Assembly: GCA_013698495.1 (NCBI GenBank)
Contig: JACCUV010000364.1
Coordinates: forward strand, 1 to 8,228
Length of the DNA stretch: 8,228 bases
Reading direction: 5' to 3'
DNA from: Chloroflexia bacterium
GTDB taxonomy: Bacteria; Chloroflexota; Chloroflexia; Thermomicrobiales; UBA6265
In this document: in pieces, positions 1-6,300 of the stretch
Layout of the letters: each line of letters opens with the position of its first letter
Position numbering within the stretch: the stretch's first letter is position 1
The notes under the pieces: model-generated
Database searches by the model: none
Seen by the model: only the letters and a program-made list of their open reading frames with translations
Told to the model about the DNA's origin: nothing
Translations under genes and position numbers: made by a program

Positions 1-10
1 CAATTTGGGT

Positions 11-499
11 CTATCCGACAGCGTCTTCACTCTCCGGAGACGAGTCCGGATACAGCGTCTCATCCCTGATCGGCCCCAGGCCTTCGAGGAGTTCGTGGTC
101 GTTCGGCGGAAGGTGTCCCCACGGACCACCGCTTGAGGCGCCGGCGGTGTCGAAAATCACGTCGTCATCTCCTGGAACCCCCTCATCGACGATCCACTTC
201 GTCCAGGCGGCGGCGGCATTCTCGCTGGAATCGAACTGGAAGATGCTTGCTCCAGGCACGTCGGGCACGGTGGCCGGAACGGGTTCGGGCGTCACGTCAA
301 GTTCGAACTCAACATCGATCACCCAGGTGCGGACCACGGCGGCTTCGATTCCCGCGAGGCTGGCGGCGGCGGGGAGCGACGTCGACTCAGGGGTTTGGGC
401 CGACGCCGCGAACGCCGCCAAGGCGACGACGAATGCAAGGATCGCCGCTAACACACGAGACCGACAGTGCATGGAAGTCCCGTCTACCGGAGCGATCAT
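11..499 (-). CDS. Small secreted protein of unknown function, coupled to the upstream dehydrogenase
   Basis: This 162-residue protein has a clear Sec-type signal peptide: a basic stretch HCRSR at residues 11-15, a hydrophobic core at about 16-33 and a likely signal peptidase I site ASA|Q after residue 34. The mature part is short, acidic and proline-rich. It has a WVIDVEFELDV segment (59-69), a segment SIFQFDSSENAAAAW (85-99) and an acidic C-terminus. I see no catalytic motif and no mature-part cysteine for lipidation. Its ATG overlaps the stop of the 1031-residue dehydrogenase as ATGA, so translational coupling is likely. An in-frame ATG at 472 would give a more typical signal peptide (starting MHCRSR) and is a serious alternative; neither start has a good Shine-Dalgarno. 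The stop is TAG at 13-11. I do not recognise the family. Export suggests an envelope or extracellular role, which is inference. Confidence 0.7.
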   Translation of the reverse strand: MIAPVDGTSMHCRSRVLAAILAFVVALAAFAASAQTPESTSLPAAASLAGIEAAVVRTWVIDVEFELDVTPEPVPATVPDVPGASIFQFDSSENAAAAWTKWIVDEGVPGDDDVIFDTAGASSGGPWGHLPPNDHELLEGLGPIRDETLYPDSSPESEDAVG

Positions 500-3400
500 T
501 TTCCAGGCGTCACTGCCACATGCGGGGCGTCGGTCGTGACGCCGTACTTGCCGACGGTCCGCATCGGTTGCCAGACGTGGTTCGGGGCGATCCGCTCGGC
601 CAGGACTTCGGCGATGTGCGTGGTCGAGCGCTCGGTAAAGTGCTCAATCTGCTGCCGGCAGGAGACCCCGGCGACACTTATCTGGACATCCATCGACGTC
701 TCATTGATCGCCGGAAACAACCGTTCCTCGCCAATCTTGCGGGACACCTCATAGTGTTCGGTTTCGTAGCCGAACGAGCCGGCCATGCCGCAACAACCGG
801 CGCCGCTTTCGGTCGGGCGACAGCCGGACGACTCGAGAATCGCGATCGAGGGTCCGACGCCGATCAGCGCCTTCTGGTGGCAGTGACCATGGAAAAAGAC
901 CTCCGGGCCGGTGGCGCCTTTCCAGGTGATGCCGAGATCGCCCGACTTGTCGAGCATCGCGAGGTACTCGTCGATCATGTACGAGTGTCTCGCCAGAACC
1001 TCGACATCGGGGTTGTTGGGGAGCAGATCCTTGTACTCGTCACGCAGGGTCAGGATGCAGCTCGGTTCCGTGCCGATGATCGGGATGCCCTGCTTCGCGT
1101 ATGGGGCGAGCACGCTGACATTGCGCCGGGCCACCTTGCGCGCGGCATCGACGAGTCCCTTCGAGAGCATCGGCCTGCCGCAACAGGCCCGGCGCTCCTC
1201 GACAATTACGTCGTATCCCGCGGCTTCGAGCAGCTTGACGGCGGCCAACCCGACATGCGGGTAGTTGTAAGTAACGAACGTGTCGTGGAAGTAGACGATC
1301 TTGCCGCGGGTCGCGTTCGGCGCCGGACGATGCTTGCGATAGTGATTCCAGCGGCGAACAAACGTGTTGAAAACAAATGGCGAGAGCTTGCGATCCTTGT
1401 GGACGCCCATGAACGTCATGCACGGTTTGCCAAGGAAAGTGCGCAACGCCAGGTTCGCCAGCGGCGCCACTGGCGCGGCCGCTTTCGAAAGCGTGTGGAT
1501 GTGCCCCATCATCCGCACCCGCATCGGGGCGCCATGCTTCTCGTAGTAGTGCGCCAGGAACTCGGTTTTGATCTTCGCCATATCAACACTCGATGGGCAC
1601 TCCGTCTTGCACGCCTTGCACGAGAGGCAGAGATCGAGCGTGTCGTAGGTCTTCTTGCTCGTAAAATCCTCGTGGGTCAACACATTGCCGGCCAACGCGT
1701 TGCGGAGGGCGTTGGCTCGCCCTCGAGTTGTGTCGTTCTCGTCCCTTGTCGCCATGTAGGAAGGGCACATCGTACCCGCCATCAGTTTGCGGCAGACGGC
1801 GGCCCCGTTGCACATTTCGACCGCGCCGATCAGACCGCCTTCGGCCGAGAAATCGAGGTGCGTCTTGATCTGGATCGGCGCGTAGGCCGGACCGAAGCGC
1901 AGGTTCTCGGTCATCGACGGTCCATCGACAACCTTGCCGGGATTCATCAGGCCACCTGGGTCGAAGAGGTGCTTGAACTCCCGCATCGCGGCGTAGAGTT
2001 CCTTGCCGAAGATGACTTCATTCAGCTCCGAGCGCTGGAGTCCATCGCCGTGCTCGCCGCTCATCGCGCCACCGAAACGGTGGGCGAGTTCGGCGGCGGC
2101 GTGCGCCATCTCTTCCATTGCCTGGATGCCGGAAAGCTGCTTCAGGTTGATCAGGGGGCGGATGTGGAGGCACCCGGCCGAGGCGTGGGCATAGTAGGCG
2201 GCGGTGGTGTTGTACTTCGCGACCATTTCCTGGACGGCGCCGACGAATGCCGGCAAATGCTCGACCGGCACCGAGACGTCCTCGATCACGGGGATCGGTT
2301 TGGCGTCGCCGCGAACGCTCATCAACAACCCCAGTCCGGCCTTTCGCACCGACCAGACATTCGCTTGGCGGGCGGGATCGAGCAGCACCTGGGGTTCGGC
2401 TCCGAGCCGGACATTGCGCTTGCGCAAATGGTCTGTGAGGTGGCCGCACTTGCGCTGGAGTTCATTCTCACTCGCGCCGTAGTACTCGACCGCCAAAACA
2501 CCGGCGGGATCGCCTTCGATGAACGAAATCTGGGTGGAGTAGAGTGGTTGCTGGCGAGTGAGACCGATCAGCATCCTGTCCATCAGCTCGATCGCCGAAG
2601 GTTCGGTTTCGATGATGATCGAAGTTGCTTCCATAGCCTCGATCAGGTCGTCGAACTGGAGCAGCACGAGTCCGGTTTTGGGAGGAATCTCAACGAGGCC
2701 GATCGTCGCGCCAAGCACCGTCGCCAGCGTACCTTCGGAGGACGCGAGCAGTCGGGCCGGATTGAACGCGTCGTCTGGTTTCAGGAATTCGTTGAGCGAG
2801 TATCCCGTGGCGCGTCGCCAGTGCGGTGGAAAATCGCGGGCAATCAGATCGCGATGCTTTTCGCGAAACGAGAGCAGGTTCGTGAGCAAGCGACCGAGCG
2901 CATCGTCGGTTTGAGACCGTTTGGCGAGCTCGTCAACCGTGCCCGGACCGAGATCGACCACTCCCCCGCCAGCCAACTGAATCCGCGCCATCTTGATATG
3001 GTCGGCCGTCATACCGTACAGGATCGAATGGGCGCCGGCGGAATTGTTGCCGATCACACCGCCGATCGTCGCCCGATTCGAGGACGAAGGGTCCGGACCG
3101 AACATCAACCCGTGCGCCTTCACCTGACGGTTGAGCATATCGAGGTTGATGCCCGGTTCGACCGTGACCGAGCGGGATTCGGGATGGAAGGCGAGCACCC
3201 GGTTCAGGTACTTGGAGGTGTCGATCACCAGCGCCGCGCCGACGGCCTGACCGGCCAGCGAAGAACCTCCTCCGCGTGGCAATATTGGCACGCCGTGGCT
3301 GGCCGCCATCTCGACTGCCGCAACCACATCGTCGGTCGAGCGCGGAACCACAACGCCGATTGGTTCGATCTGGTAATTCGAGGCGTCGGTGGCGTAAAGC

Positions 3401-3591
3401 ATGCGGCTCACATCGTCGAACCGAACTTCGCCCTGGATGCGGGCGGAAAGCTCCGCTTCCAGCACGCTGGCAGTTTCCACCGCCGCCTTGCGCTCGCGTT
3501 GGTCCGAGGAATACGGGCCGGGGAGCGTGACCTTGGCGGGAGCCGCCGAAGGCGCGCCGCTGGCGGTTGCGGACCGGCGTAGACTCTGCAT
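496..3591 (-). CDS. FAD-binding and iron-sulfur D-2-hydroxyacid dehydrogenase (YdiJ/Dld-II-like, GlcD-GlcF fusion)
   Basis: This large flavoprotein should oxidise a D-2-hydroxyacid (D-lactate or D-2-hydroxyglutarate type) and pass electrons through Fe-S centres to a respiratory acceptor. Length, 1031 aa, is close to E. coli YdiJ. Order of domains: a PCMH-type FAD domain at about 65-210 (PRGGGSSLAGQAVG at 105-118; DPSSSNRATIGGVIGNNSAG at 167-186); an FAD-oxidase C-terminal domain at about 300-555, with H469, H476 and E513 (AHASAGCLH and GEHGDG) at the metal/substrate positions known in D-2-hydroxyglutarate dehydrogenases; a ferredoxin-like part with C594, C600, C609 and a canonical C655-x2-C658-x2-C661-x3-C665-P; and two cysteine-rich CCG domains (CCG at 803-805; HGHCH at 901-905 with CCG at 933-935). 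The start is set by AAGGAG 10 nt upstream (3607-3602). No signal peptide or membrane helix is seen, so it is probably cytoplasmic or peripheral. Family is firm; substrate is inferred. Confidence 0.95.
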   Translation of the reverse strand: MQSLRRSATASGAPSAAPAKVTLPGPYSSDQRERKAAVETASVLEAELSARIQGEVRFDDVSRMLYATDASNYQIEPIGVVVPRSTDDVVAAVEMAASHGVPILPRGGGSSLAGQAVGAALVIDTSKYLNRVLAFHPESRSVTVEPGINLDMLNRQVKAHGLMFGPDPSSSNRATIGGVIGNNSAGAHSILYGMTADHIKMARIQLAGGGVVDLGPGTVDELAKRSQTDDALGRLLTNLLSFREKHRDLIARDFPPHWRRATGYSLNEFLKPDDAFNPARLLASSEGTLATVLGATIGLVEIPPKTGLVLLQFDDLIEAMEATSIIIETEPSAIELMDRMLIGLTRQQPLYSTQISFIEGDPAGVLAVEYYGASENELQRKCGHLTDHLRKRNVRLGAEPQVLLDPARQANVWSVRKAGLGLLMSVRGDAKPIPVIEDVSVPVEHLPAFVGAVQEMVAKYNTTAAYYAHASAGCLHIRPLINLKQLSGIQAMEEMAHAAAELAHRFGGAMSGEHGDGLQRSELNEVIFGKELYAAMREFKHLFDPGGLMNPGKVVDGPSMTENLRFGPAYAPIQIKTHLDFSAEGGLIGAVEMCNGAAVCRKLMAGTMCPSYMATRDENDTTRGRANALRNALAGNVLTHEDFTSKKTYDTLDLCLSCKACKTECPSSVDMAKIKTEFLAHYYEKHGAPMRVRMMGHIHTLSKAAAPVAPLANLALRTFLGKPCMTFMGVHKDRKLSPFVFNTFVRRWNHYRKHRPAPNATRGKIVYFHDTFVTYNYPHVGLAAVKLLEAAGYDVIVEERRACCGRPMLSKGLVDAARKVARRNVSVLAPYAKQGIPIIGTEPSCILTLRDEYKDLLPNNPDVEVLARHSYMIDEYLAMLDKSGDLGITWKGATGPEVFFHGHCHQKALIGVGPSIAILESSGCRPTESGAGCCGMAGSFGYETEHYEVSRKIGEERLFPAINETSMDVQISVAGVSCRQQIEHFTERSTTHIAEVLAERIAPNHVWQPMRTVGKYGVTTDAPHVAVTPGK

Positions 3592-3601
3592 TGGCCGCGG
3601 A

Positions 3602-3607
3602 CTCCTT
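3602..3607 (-). promoter_or_regulatory. Ribosome binding site of the FAD/Fe-S dehydrogenase
   Basis: On the minus strand AAGGAG lies 10 nt before the ATG at 3591. It is the only good Shine-Dalgarno nearby and fixes the dehydrogenase start. Confidence 0.75.
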
Positions 3608-3675
3608 GATTCTGGGATGCGGGGCGGCGGCGGCGGATACCGGGCGGGGAAACATCCGTGCCTGCCTGGGTGTCG

Positions 3676-3684
3676 AGTGTATCA
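3676..3684 (-). promoter_or_regulatory. Possible extended -10 promoter element for the dehydrogenase operon
   Basis: The minus strand reads TGATACACT, an extended -10 (TG, one base, then TACACT, four of six matches to TATAAT). No good -35 box lies 17 nt upstream. It is about 85 nt before the dehydrogenase ATG in the 237-bp divergent gap. The rest of that gap is GC-rich with no further gene. Weak call. Confidence 0.3.
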
Positions 3685-3767
3685 CCGGCACCCGCCCCAC
3701 GGAACTCCGTTCACGACAGGTGGCCAGGAAATCCTCTTCACCGACCGCCCCCCGGGAGCGATTTCGG

Positions 3768-3773
3768 TAGAAT
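3768..3773 (+). promoter_or_regulatory. Possible -10 box for the coiled-coil membrane protein gene
   Basis: TAGAAT matches five of six bases of the sigma-70 -10 consensus and sits about 55 nt before the ATG at 3829. No recognisable -35 hexamer stands at 16-18 nt, so this is only a candidate. Confidence 0.3.
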
Positions 3774-3828
3774 AGAAAGTACAGGGCACCGGCGCCCGAT
3801 GCGGTGGCGACAGAAAGCGATTGTGAGT

Positions 3829-4755
3829 ATGGAAACGTTCTTGCTGATTGTAGTGCTGGTGGTGCTGATCGCGCTTTTTGGGTACGTCACCTACGCCTAT
3901 ATGAAGGAAGCCGGCGATGACGGCGGGAAACTCTGGTTGACAGGATCTCAGAAGATCCGTCAGTCGATGCGATCGCTGGGCGGGATCGGTCAAGGATCGT
4001 TGAACTCCGCGTCCGCCGCAACGGACGAGATGACGATCGCACCCGCGGCGAGCGCCCCGAAACAGATCGCCGCCCGCGACATGCTCCTGGCGCTCGACGA
4101 CGAGGCGATCCGCCAATTGAAAGAGGAATTTCAAAGCGAGTTGCGCGTGGCAGCTGGTCGAACCCGCGAGTTCGACGCGCGGTTGACGAAAGTCGAGGCC
4201 AACACCGCCGACGCCCCGCAGCTATCGACCCAGGTTTCCCAAGAGATCGCCGGAGTCAGGGAACTTCATCGCGTCGAGATAGAGCGCCTGCAATCGACGT
4301 TCGAATCGGTCAAGCAACGCGCTGGCGCCTACGGCGAGCGGCGCAGTCAGGCCCTCTCGGAACTCTATAGCTGTCTCGCTCGCGTCGAATCGGCGCTTGC
4401 GGCGGTGGTCAACCCTATGCTCTTGCCGGGAGAACCGCTGACAATCCCAGGCGAGCTTCCGGCGGAAGCGATGGTTTGGAACACGTGGGGCGATGTCGGC
4501 GAGCGGGCGTATGCGCTGGGTAATGTCTTCAACGAGAATCGCCTGGTGCTGGACCCCGCGACGGGCGACGAGATCGAGCGGTTTATCGCGCGGCTGCGCC
4601 AGGGTCTGACCGGATCGGTCTACCCCAACGTGCGCGTCGCCAAACCGGGCGCCGGCCAGATCGCCGAGATGCGATCGGGGCTGGAAGAAATTGTGGCCGA
4701 GTTTCCCAATGTGCGCCGCCGGATCGAACGCGCCTACCGCGACGACCCGTCCTGA
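3829..4755 (+). CDS. Membrane-anchored coiled-coil protein of unknown function
   Basis: The predicted protein is 308 residues. Residues 2-24 form one hydrophobic segment (FLLIVVLVVLIALFGYV, then TYAY), followed by charged residues, so it is probably an N-terminally anchored protein with a cytoplasmic or periplasmic body. A low-complexity Ala/Ser/Thr linker covers about 55-80. Residues about 85-195 are helical and rich in Glu, Arg, Gln and Leu, consistent with a long coiled coil. The C-terminal part (about 205-308) is mixed and ends in a basic helix. No enzymatic motif is seen. The reading frame is open upstream to 3658, but those residues are Pro/Arg-rich and lack any ribosome site; I chose the ATG at 3829 because the membrane segment begins there. 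GTG 3823 and ATG 3799 are alternatives. Single-helix anchor plus coiled coil recalls RmuC- or EzrA-like architecture, but I see no sequence match to either. Confidence 0.75.
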   Translation: METFLLIVVLVVLIALFGYVTYAYMKEAGDDGGKLWLTGSQKIRQSMRSLGGIGQGSLNSASAATDEMTIAPAASAPKQIAARDMLLALDDEAIRQLKEEFQSELRVAAGRTREFDARLTKVEANTADAPQLSTQVSQEIAGVRELHRVEIERLQSTFESVKQRAGAYGERRSQALSELYSCLARVESALAAVVNPMLLPGEPLTIPGELPAEAMVWNTWGDVGERAYALGNVFNENRLVLDPATGDEIERFIARLRQGLTGSVYPNVRVAKPGAGQIAEMRSGLEEIVAEFPNVRRRIERAYRDDPS

Positions 4756-4760
4756 TGGTG

Positions 4761-4774
4761 GGCTCGTAAGAGCC
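4761..4774 (+). repeat. Small hairpin with GUAA tetraloop after the coiled-coil gene
   Basis: GGCTC, GTAA, GAGCC forms a perfect 5-bp stem closed by a GNRA-type tetraloop six bases after the TGA stop at 4753-4755. No T-run follows, so it is not a classical intrinsic terminator. It is the first of a series of hairpins ending at 4822. Confidence 0.5.
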
Positions 4775-4797
4775 GGCCTGTGGGCTGGCCCGCATTC

Positions 4798-4824
4798 GTA
4801 GTGGCCGGCCCGCGTGCCGGCCCG
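4798..4824 (+). repeat. Dispersed palindromic repeat, copy a (divergent)
   Basis: This begins GTAGTGGCCG like the other copies and has a perfect 7-bp inverted repeat, GGCCGGC (4803-4809) and GCCGGCC (4816-4822), around a 6-nt loop. The arm sequence differs from copies b-d (GGC for CGC), so membership rests on the shared GTAGTGGCC head and geometry. It lies about 10 bases before the ribosome site of the DUF4287 gene and could fold in that gene's leader. Confidence 0.5.
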
Positions 4825-4842
4825 ACTGGAATGGAAACCGTC

Positions 4843-5397
4843 ATGTCCACGCAAACTGACAAACCGCAACTCGGCGACGAAGCGATCGAAAAGGGTTCCG
4901 GCAAGAACTGGGCCGAGTGGGTCGAGGTCCTCGACGCCTGGGGCGCCGCCGACAAGAGTCACACCGAAATCGCCCGGCACGTGCACGAACTCGGCGTCGA
5001 CGAATGGTGGGCGCAGAGCGTCACCGTCGGGTACGAACGAATCAAGGGCCTGCGCGCCACCGGCCAGCAACGCGATGGTTCGTTCGAGGGCAGCGCCAGC
5101 AAGACGTTTGGCGTCGGCATCGATCGGCTTTCCGCGGCATGGATCAACGACTCGGAGCGTGACCAGTGGCTGGAGCCTGGCCTGCTGACCATGCGCACGG
5201 CCCAGGAAGGCAAGTCGGCCCGGTTTGATATCGCCAACGACGGGGGAGTCCTGGCCCTGTATTTGGCGGATAAGGGATTGGACAAGTCCTCGGTCCAGTT
5301 GCAAGTGGTCAAACTCGCGTCGAAGGACGCAGCCGACGCCTTTCGCGAGACCTGGAAGGGGCGCCTCGCCGACCTCGCCAAACATCTCAAGGAATGA
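4843..5397 (+). CDS. DUF4287 domain protein with AHSA1/SRPBCC-like C-terminal half
   Basis: This is a 184-residue soluble protein. Residues 18-88 carry the DUF4287 signature: GKNWAEWVEVLDAWGA (20-35), H40 and EIARHVHE, then WWAQSVTVGYERIKGLR (55-71) and a Gly-rich GSFEGSASKTF. Residues about 90-184 look like the START/AHSA1-type fold that often follows DUF4287, with a final helix containing W171 (ETWKGRLADLAKHL). No catalytic residues can be named; the biochemical role of the family is unknown to me. I chose ATG 4843 because GGAA stands six bases upstream; the in-frame ATGs at 4831 and 4780 would translate the repeat region and lack a well-placed ribosome site. The 87-bp gap from the previous gene is filled by hairpins, so co-transcription is possible but uncertain. 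Confidence 0.8.
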   Translation: MSTQTDKPQLGDEAIEKGSGKNWAEWVEVLDAWGAADKSHTEIARHVHELGVDEWWAQSVTVGYERIKGLRATGQQRDGSFEGSASKTFGVGIDRLSAAWINDSERDQWLEPGLLTMRTAQEGKSARFDIANDGGVLALYLADKGLDKSSVQLQVVKLASKDAADAFRETWKGRLADLAKHLKE

Positions 5398-5418
5398 CGC
5401 TTCCCGCAGTCTTCACTT

Positions 5419-5445
5419 GGTAGTGACCACTCTTGTGGCGGCCAA
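5419..5445 (+). repeat. Dispersed palindromic repeat, copy b
   Basis: GGTAGTGACCAC, TCTT, then GTGGCGGCCAA. It shares head, length (27 bp) and tail with copy c. The outer palindrome is degenerate because the left arm reads TGACCAC, but an inner CCAC-TCTT-GTGG hairpin forms. It starts 22 bases after the DUF4287 stop. Confidence 0.7.
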
Positions 5446-5495
5446 TCCGTATGCTGCCAACCTGATGCGGGCCGGCTTGCCGCGACCCCCCATCT

Positions 5496-5522
5496 GGTAG
5501 TGGCCGCTCTCGTGGCGGCCAA
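5496..5522 (+). repeat. Dispersed palindromic repeat, copy c (best palindrome)
   Basis: GGTAG, then the perfect inverted repeat TGGCCGC (5501-5507) and GCGGCCA (5515-5521) with a 7-nt loop TCTCGTG. It differs from copy b by three substitutions in 27 bp. It lies 44 bases upstream of the -35 box of the antitoxin promoter. Confidence 0.75.
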
Positions 5523-5548
5523 CTTGCGCGGGCCAAACTCGTTCGCTA

Positions 5549-5567
5549 GTACGGTATGCACGGTATT
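5549..5567 (+). promoter_or_regulatory. Direct repeat over the antitoxin -35 box, candidate operator
   Basis: ACGGTAT occurs at 5551-5557 and 5560-5566, a 9-bp period, and the second copy runs into the -35 hexamer. An antitoxin with an AbrB-type DNA-binding domain is encoded just downstream, and such modules are usually autoregulated; binding here is inference. Confidence 0.45.
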
Positions 5568-5594
5568 TACAGTAGCCACGAGCACTGCTATCAT
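5566..5594 (+). promoter_or_regulatory. Sigma-70-type promoter of the toxin-antitoxin operon
   Basis: TTTACA at 5566-5571 and TATCAT at 5589-5594 each match five of six consensus bases, with an exact 17-bp spacer. Transcription should begin near 5601, giving a leader of about 20 nt before the antitoxin ATG. Confidence 0.75.
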
Positions 5595-5608
5595 GGTCTC
5601 AGCGCCAA

Positions 5609-5615
5609 AAGGAGG
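5609..5615 (+). promoter_or_regulatory. Strong ribosome binding site of the antitoxin
   Basis: AAGGAGG stands five bases before the ATG at 5621. It is far stronger than anything before the toxin start, which fits the antitoxin being made in excess. Confidence 0.8.
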
Positions 5616-5620
5616 CAACC

Positions 5621-5833
5621 ATGATCCAATCCAAGATCCGGGAACAGGGAAACAGCTACGTAGTCACGATTCCTCGCGAAGCGATGGAACAGTACAACTT
5701 GCACAAAGGCGACACGATCAGCTTTACGCCGAACAAGACCGAGCAGCGGCATGTTCTTCGGACACATGTTCAGCAGGCGCTCGACGACGTTCTCGAACAC
5801 GATCAGGAAGCGCTTGAGTACCTTGCTCGATGA
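5621..5833 (+). CDS. AbrB/MazE-type antitoxin
   Basis: This 70-residue protein is a SpoVT/AbrB-fold antitoxin. Residues 1-44 hold the swapped-hairpin DNA-binding domain (IREQGNSYVVTIPREAMEQY, then the HKGDTISF strand at 28-35). Residues about 45-70 form a charged helix ending in ALEYLAR, the region expected to bind and neutralise the toxin. Length and architecture are normal for the family. Its TGA ends at 5833, just before the possible toxin starts at 5837 or 5858, so the two are one operon. Autorepression through the direct repeat at 5549-5567 is probable by analogy, with the toxin as a possible co-repressor. Classical Doc partners are Phd-fold; here the partner is AbrB-fold. Confidence 0.9.
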   Translation: MIQSKIREQGNSYVVTIPREAMEQYNLHKGDTISFTPNKTEQRHVLRTHVQQALDDVLEHDQEALEYLAR

Positions 5834-5857
5834 TGCGTGTGGAGTGGTGGCGTACCC

Positions 5858-6265
5858 GTGGATGATCCAATCGACTACCTGACAGTGCCAGAGATCATTG
5901 AGGCACATGCCCAGACCATGGAAAGCATGGGATCCGCTCCGGCGCCGTTGCGATCCCTGGATCTCCTTGAATCCGCAGTCATGAAACCGCAGTCAGCAGC
6001 CTACTACTCTGGCGCCGATCTCGCCGAACAGGCTGCGCTATTGGCAGTCGGCATCTCCCAGAACCAACCATTTCTGGACGGCAACAAACGGACAGCCTAT
6101 GTCGCAATGAAGGTGTTTCTGGATATCAACGGATTTCGCATCGATGCAAGAGGGCAGGACATCGCAGAGAGGTTGGTGGCCGTCGCCGAGCGCGAGCGCA
6201 GCCTGGAAGAGGCGACCCAGCAGTTCGCCGCCTGGCTGCGGGATCACACGTCGCCTCACGGATAG
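5858..6265 (+). CDS. Doc/Fic-fold toxin with substituted Fic motif
   Basis: This 135-residue protein has the compact Doc-type Fic fold: YLTVPEIIEAH at 7-17 (the usual Doc N-terminus) and the Fic motif QPFLDGNKRTA at 70-80, followed by the helix ending VFLDINGF (86-93). P1 Doc phosphorylates and inactivates EF-Tu with the motif HxFxxxNKR. Here the first motif residue is Gln (codon CAA, 6065-6067) instead of the catalytic His; Asp74, Asn76, Lys77 and Arg78 are kept. The second Arg of AMPylating Fic proteins is absent, as in Doc. I chose GTG 5858 because a purine-rich GGAGTGGTGG precedes it by 7 nt and it puts the N-terminus where Doc proteins begin; GTG 5837, three bases after the antitoxin stop, is the outer alternative. 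Activity may be lost or altered by the substitution. Confidence 0.88.
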   Translation: MDDPIDYLTVPEIIEAHAQTMESMGSAPAPLRSLDLLESAVMKPQSAAYYSGADLAEQAALLAVGISQNQPFLDGNKRTAYVAMKVFLDINGFRIDARGQDIAERLVAVAERERSLEEATQQFAAWLRDHTSPHG

Positions 6266-6272
6266 CCAGGAT

Positions 6273-6300
6273 CGGGCGGCCCTACGAGTCTCGCCGCCCG
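6273..6300 (+). repeat. GC-rich inverted repeat after the toxin gene
   Basis: CGGGCGGC (6273-6280) and GCCGCCCG (6293-6300) form a perfect 8-bp stem with a 12-nt loop, starting eight bases after the toxin stop. It precedes repeat copy d and may add to termination between the two convergent genes. Confidence 0.55.

Noticed and set aside
133..3582. A 1149-codon open frame on the plus strand opposite the dehydrogenase gene
   Set aside because: It is Arg/His-rich with no recognisable domain, has no ribosome site, and mirrors the dehydrogenase whose motifs are unambiguous. In GC-rich genes the antisense frame is often free of stops.
4222..5385. A 387-codon minus-strand frame across the coiled-coil and DUF4287 genes
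   Set aside because: It runs antisense through two better-supported genes and across their hairpin-filled gap; composition is that of an antisense shadow.
5833..5866. ATG at 5833 as toxin start in an ATGA overlap with the antitoxin
   Set aside because: That frame stops after ten codons; the Fic frame can start only at GTG 5837 or GTG 5858.
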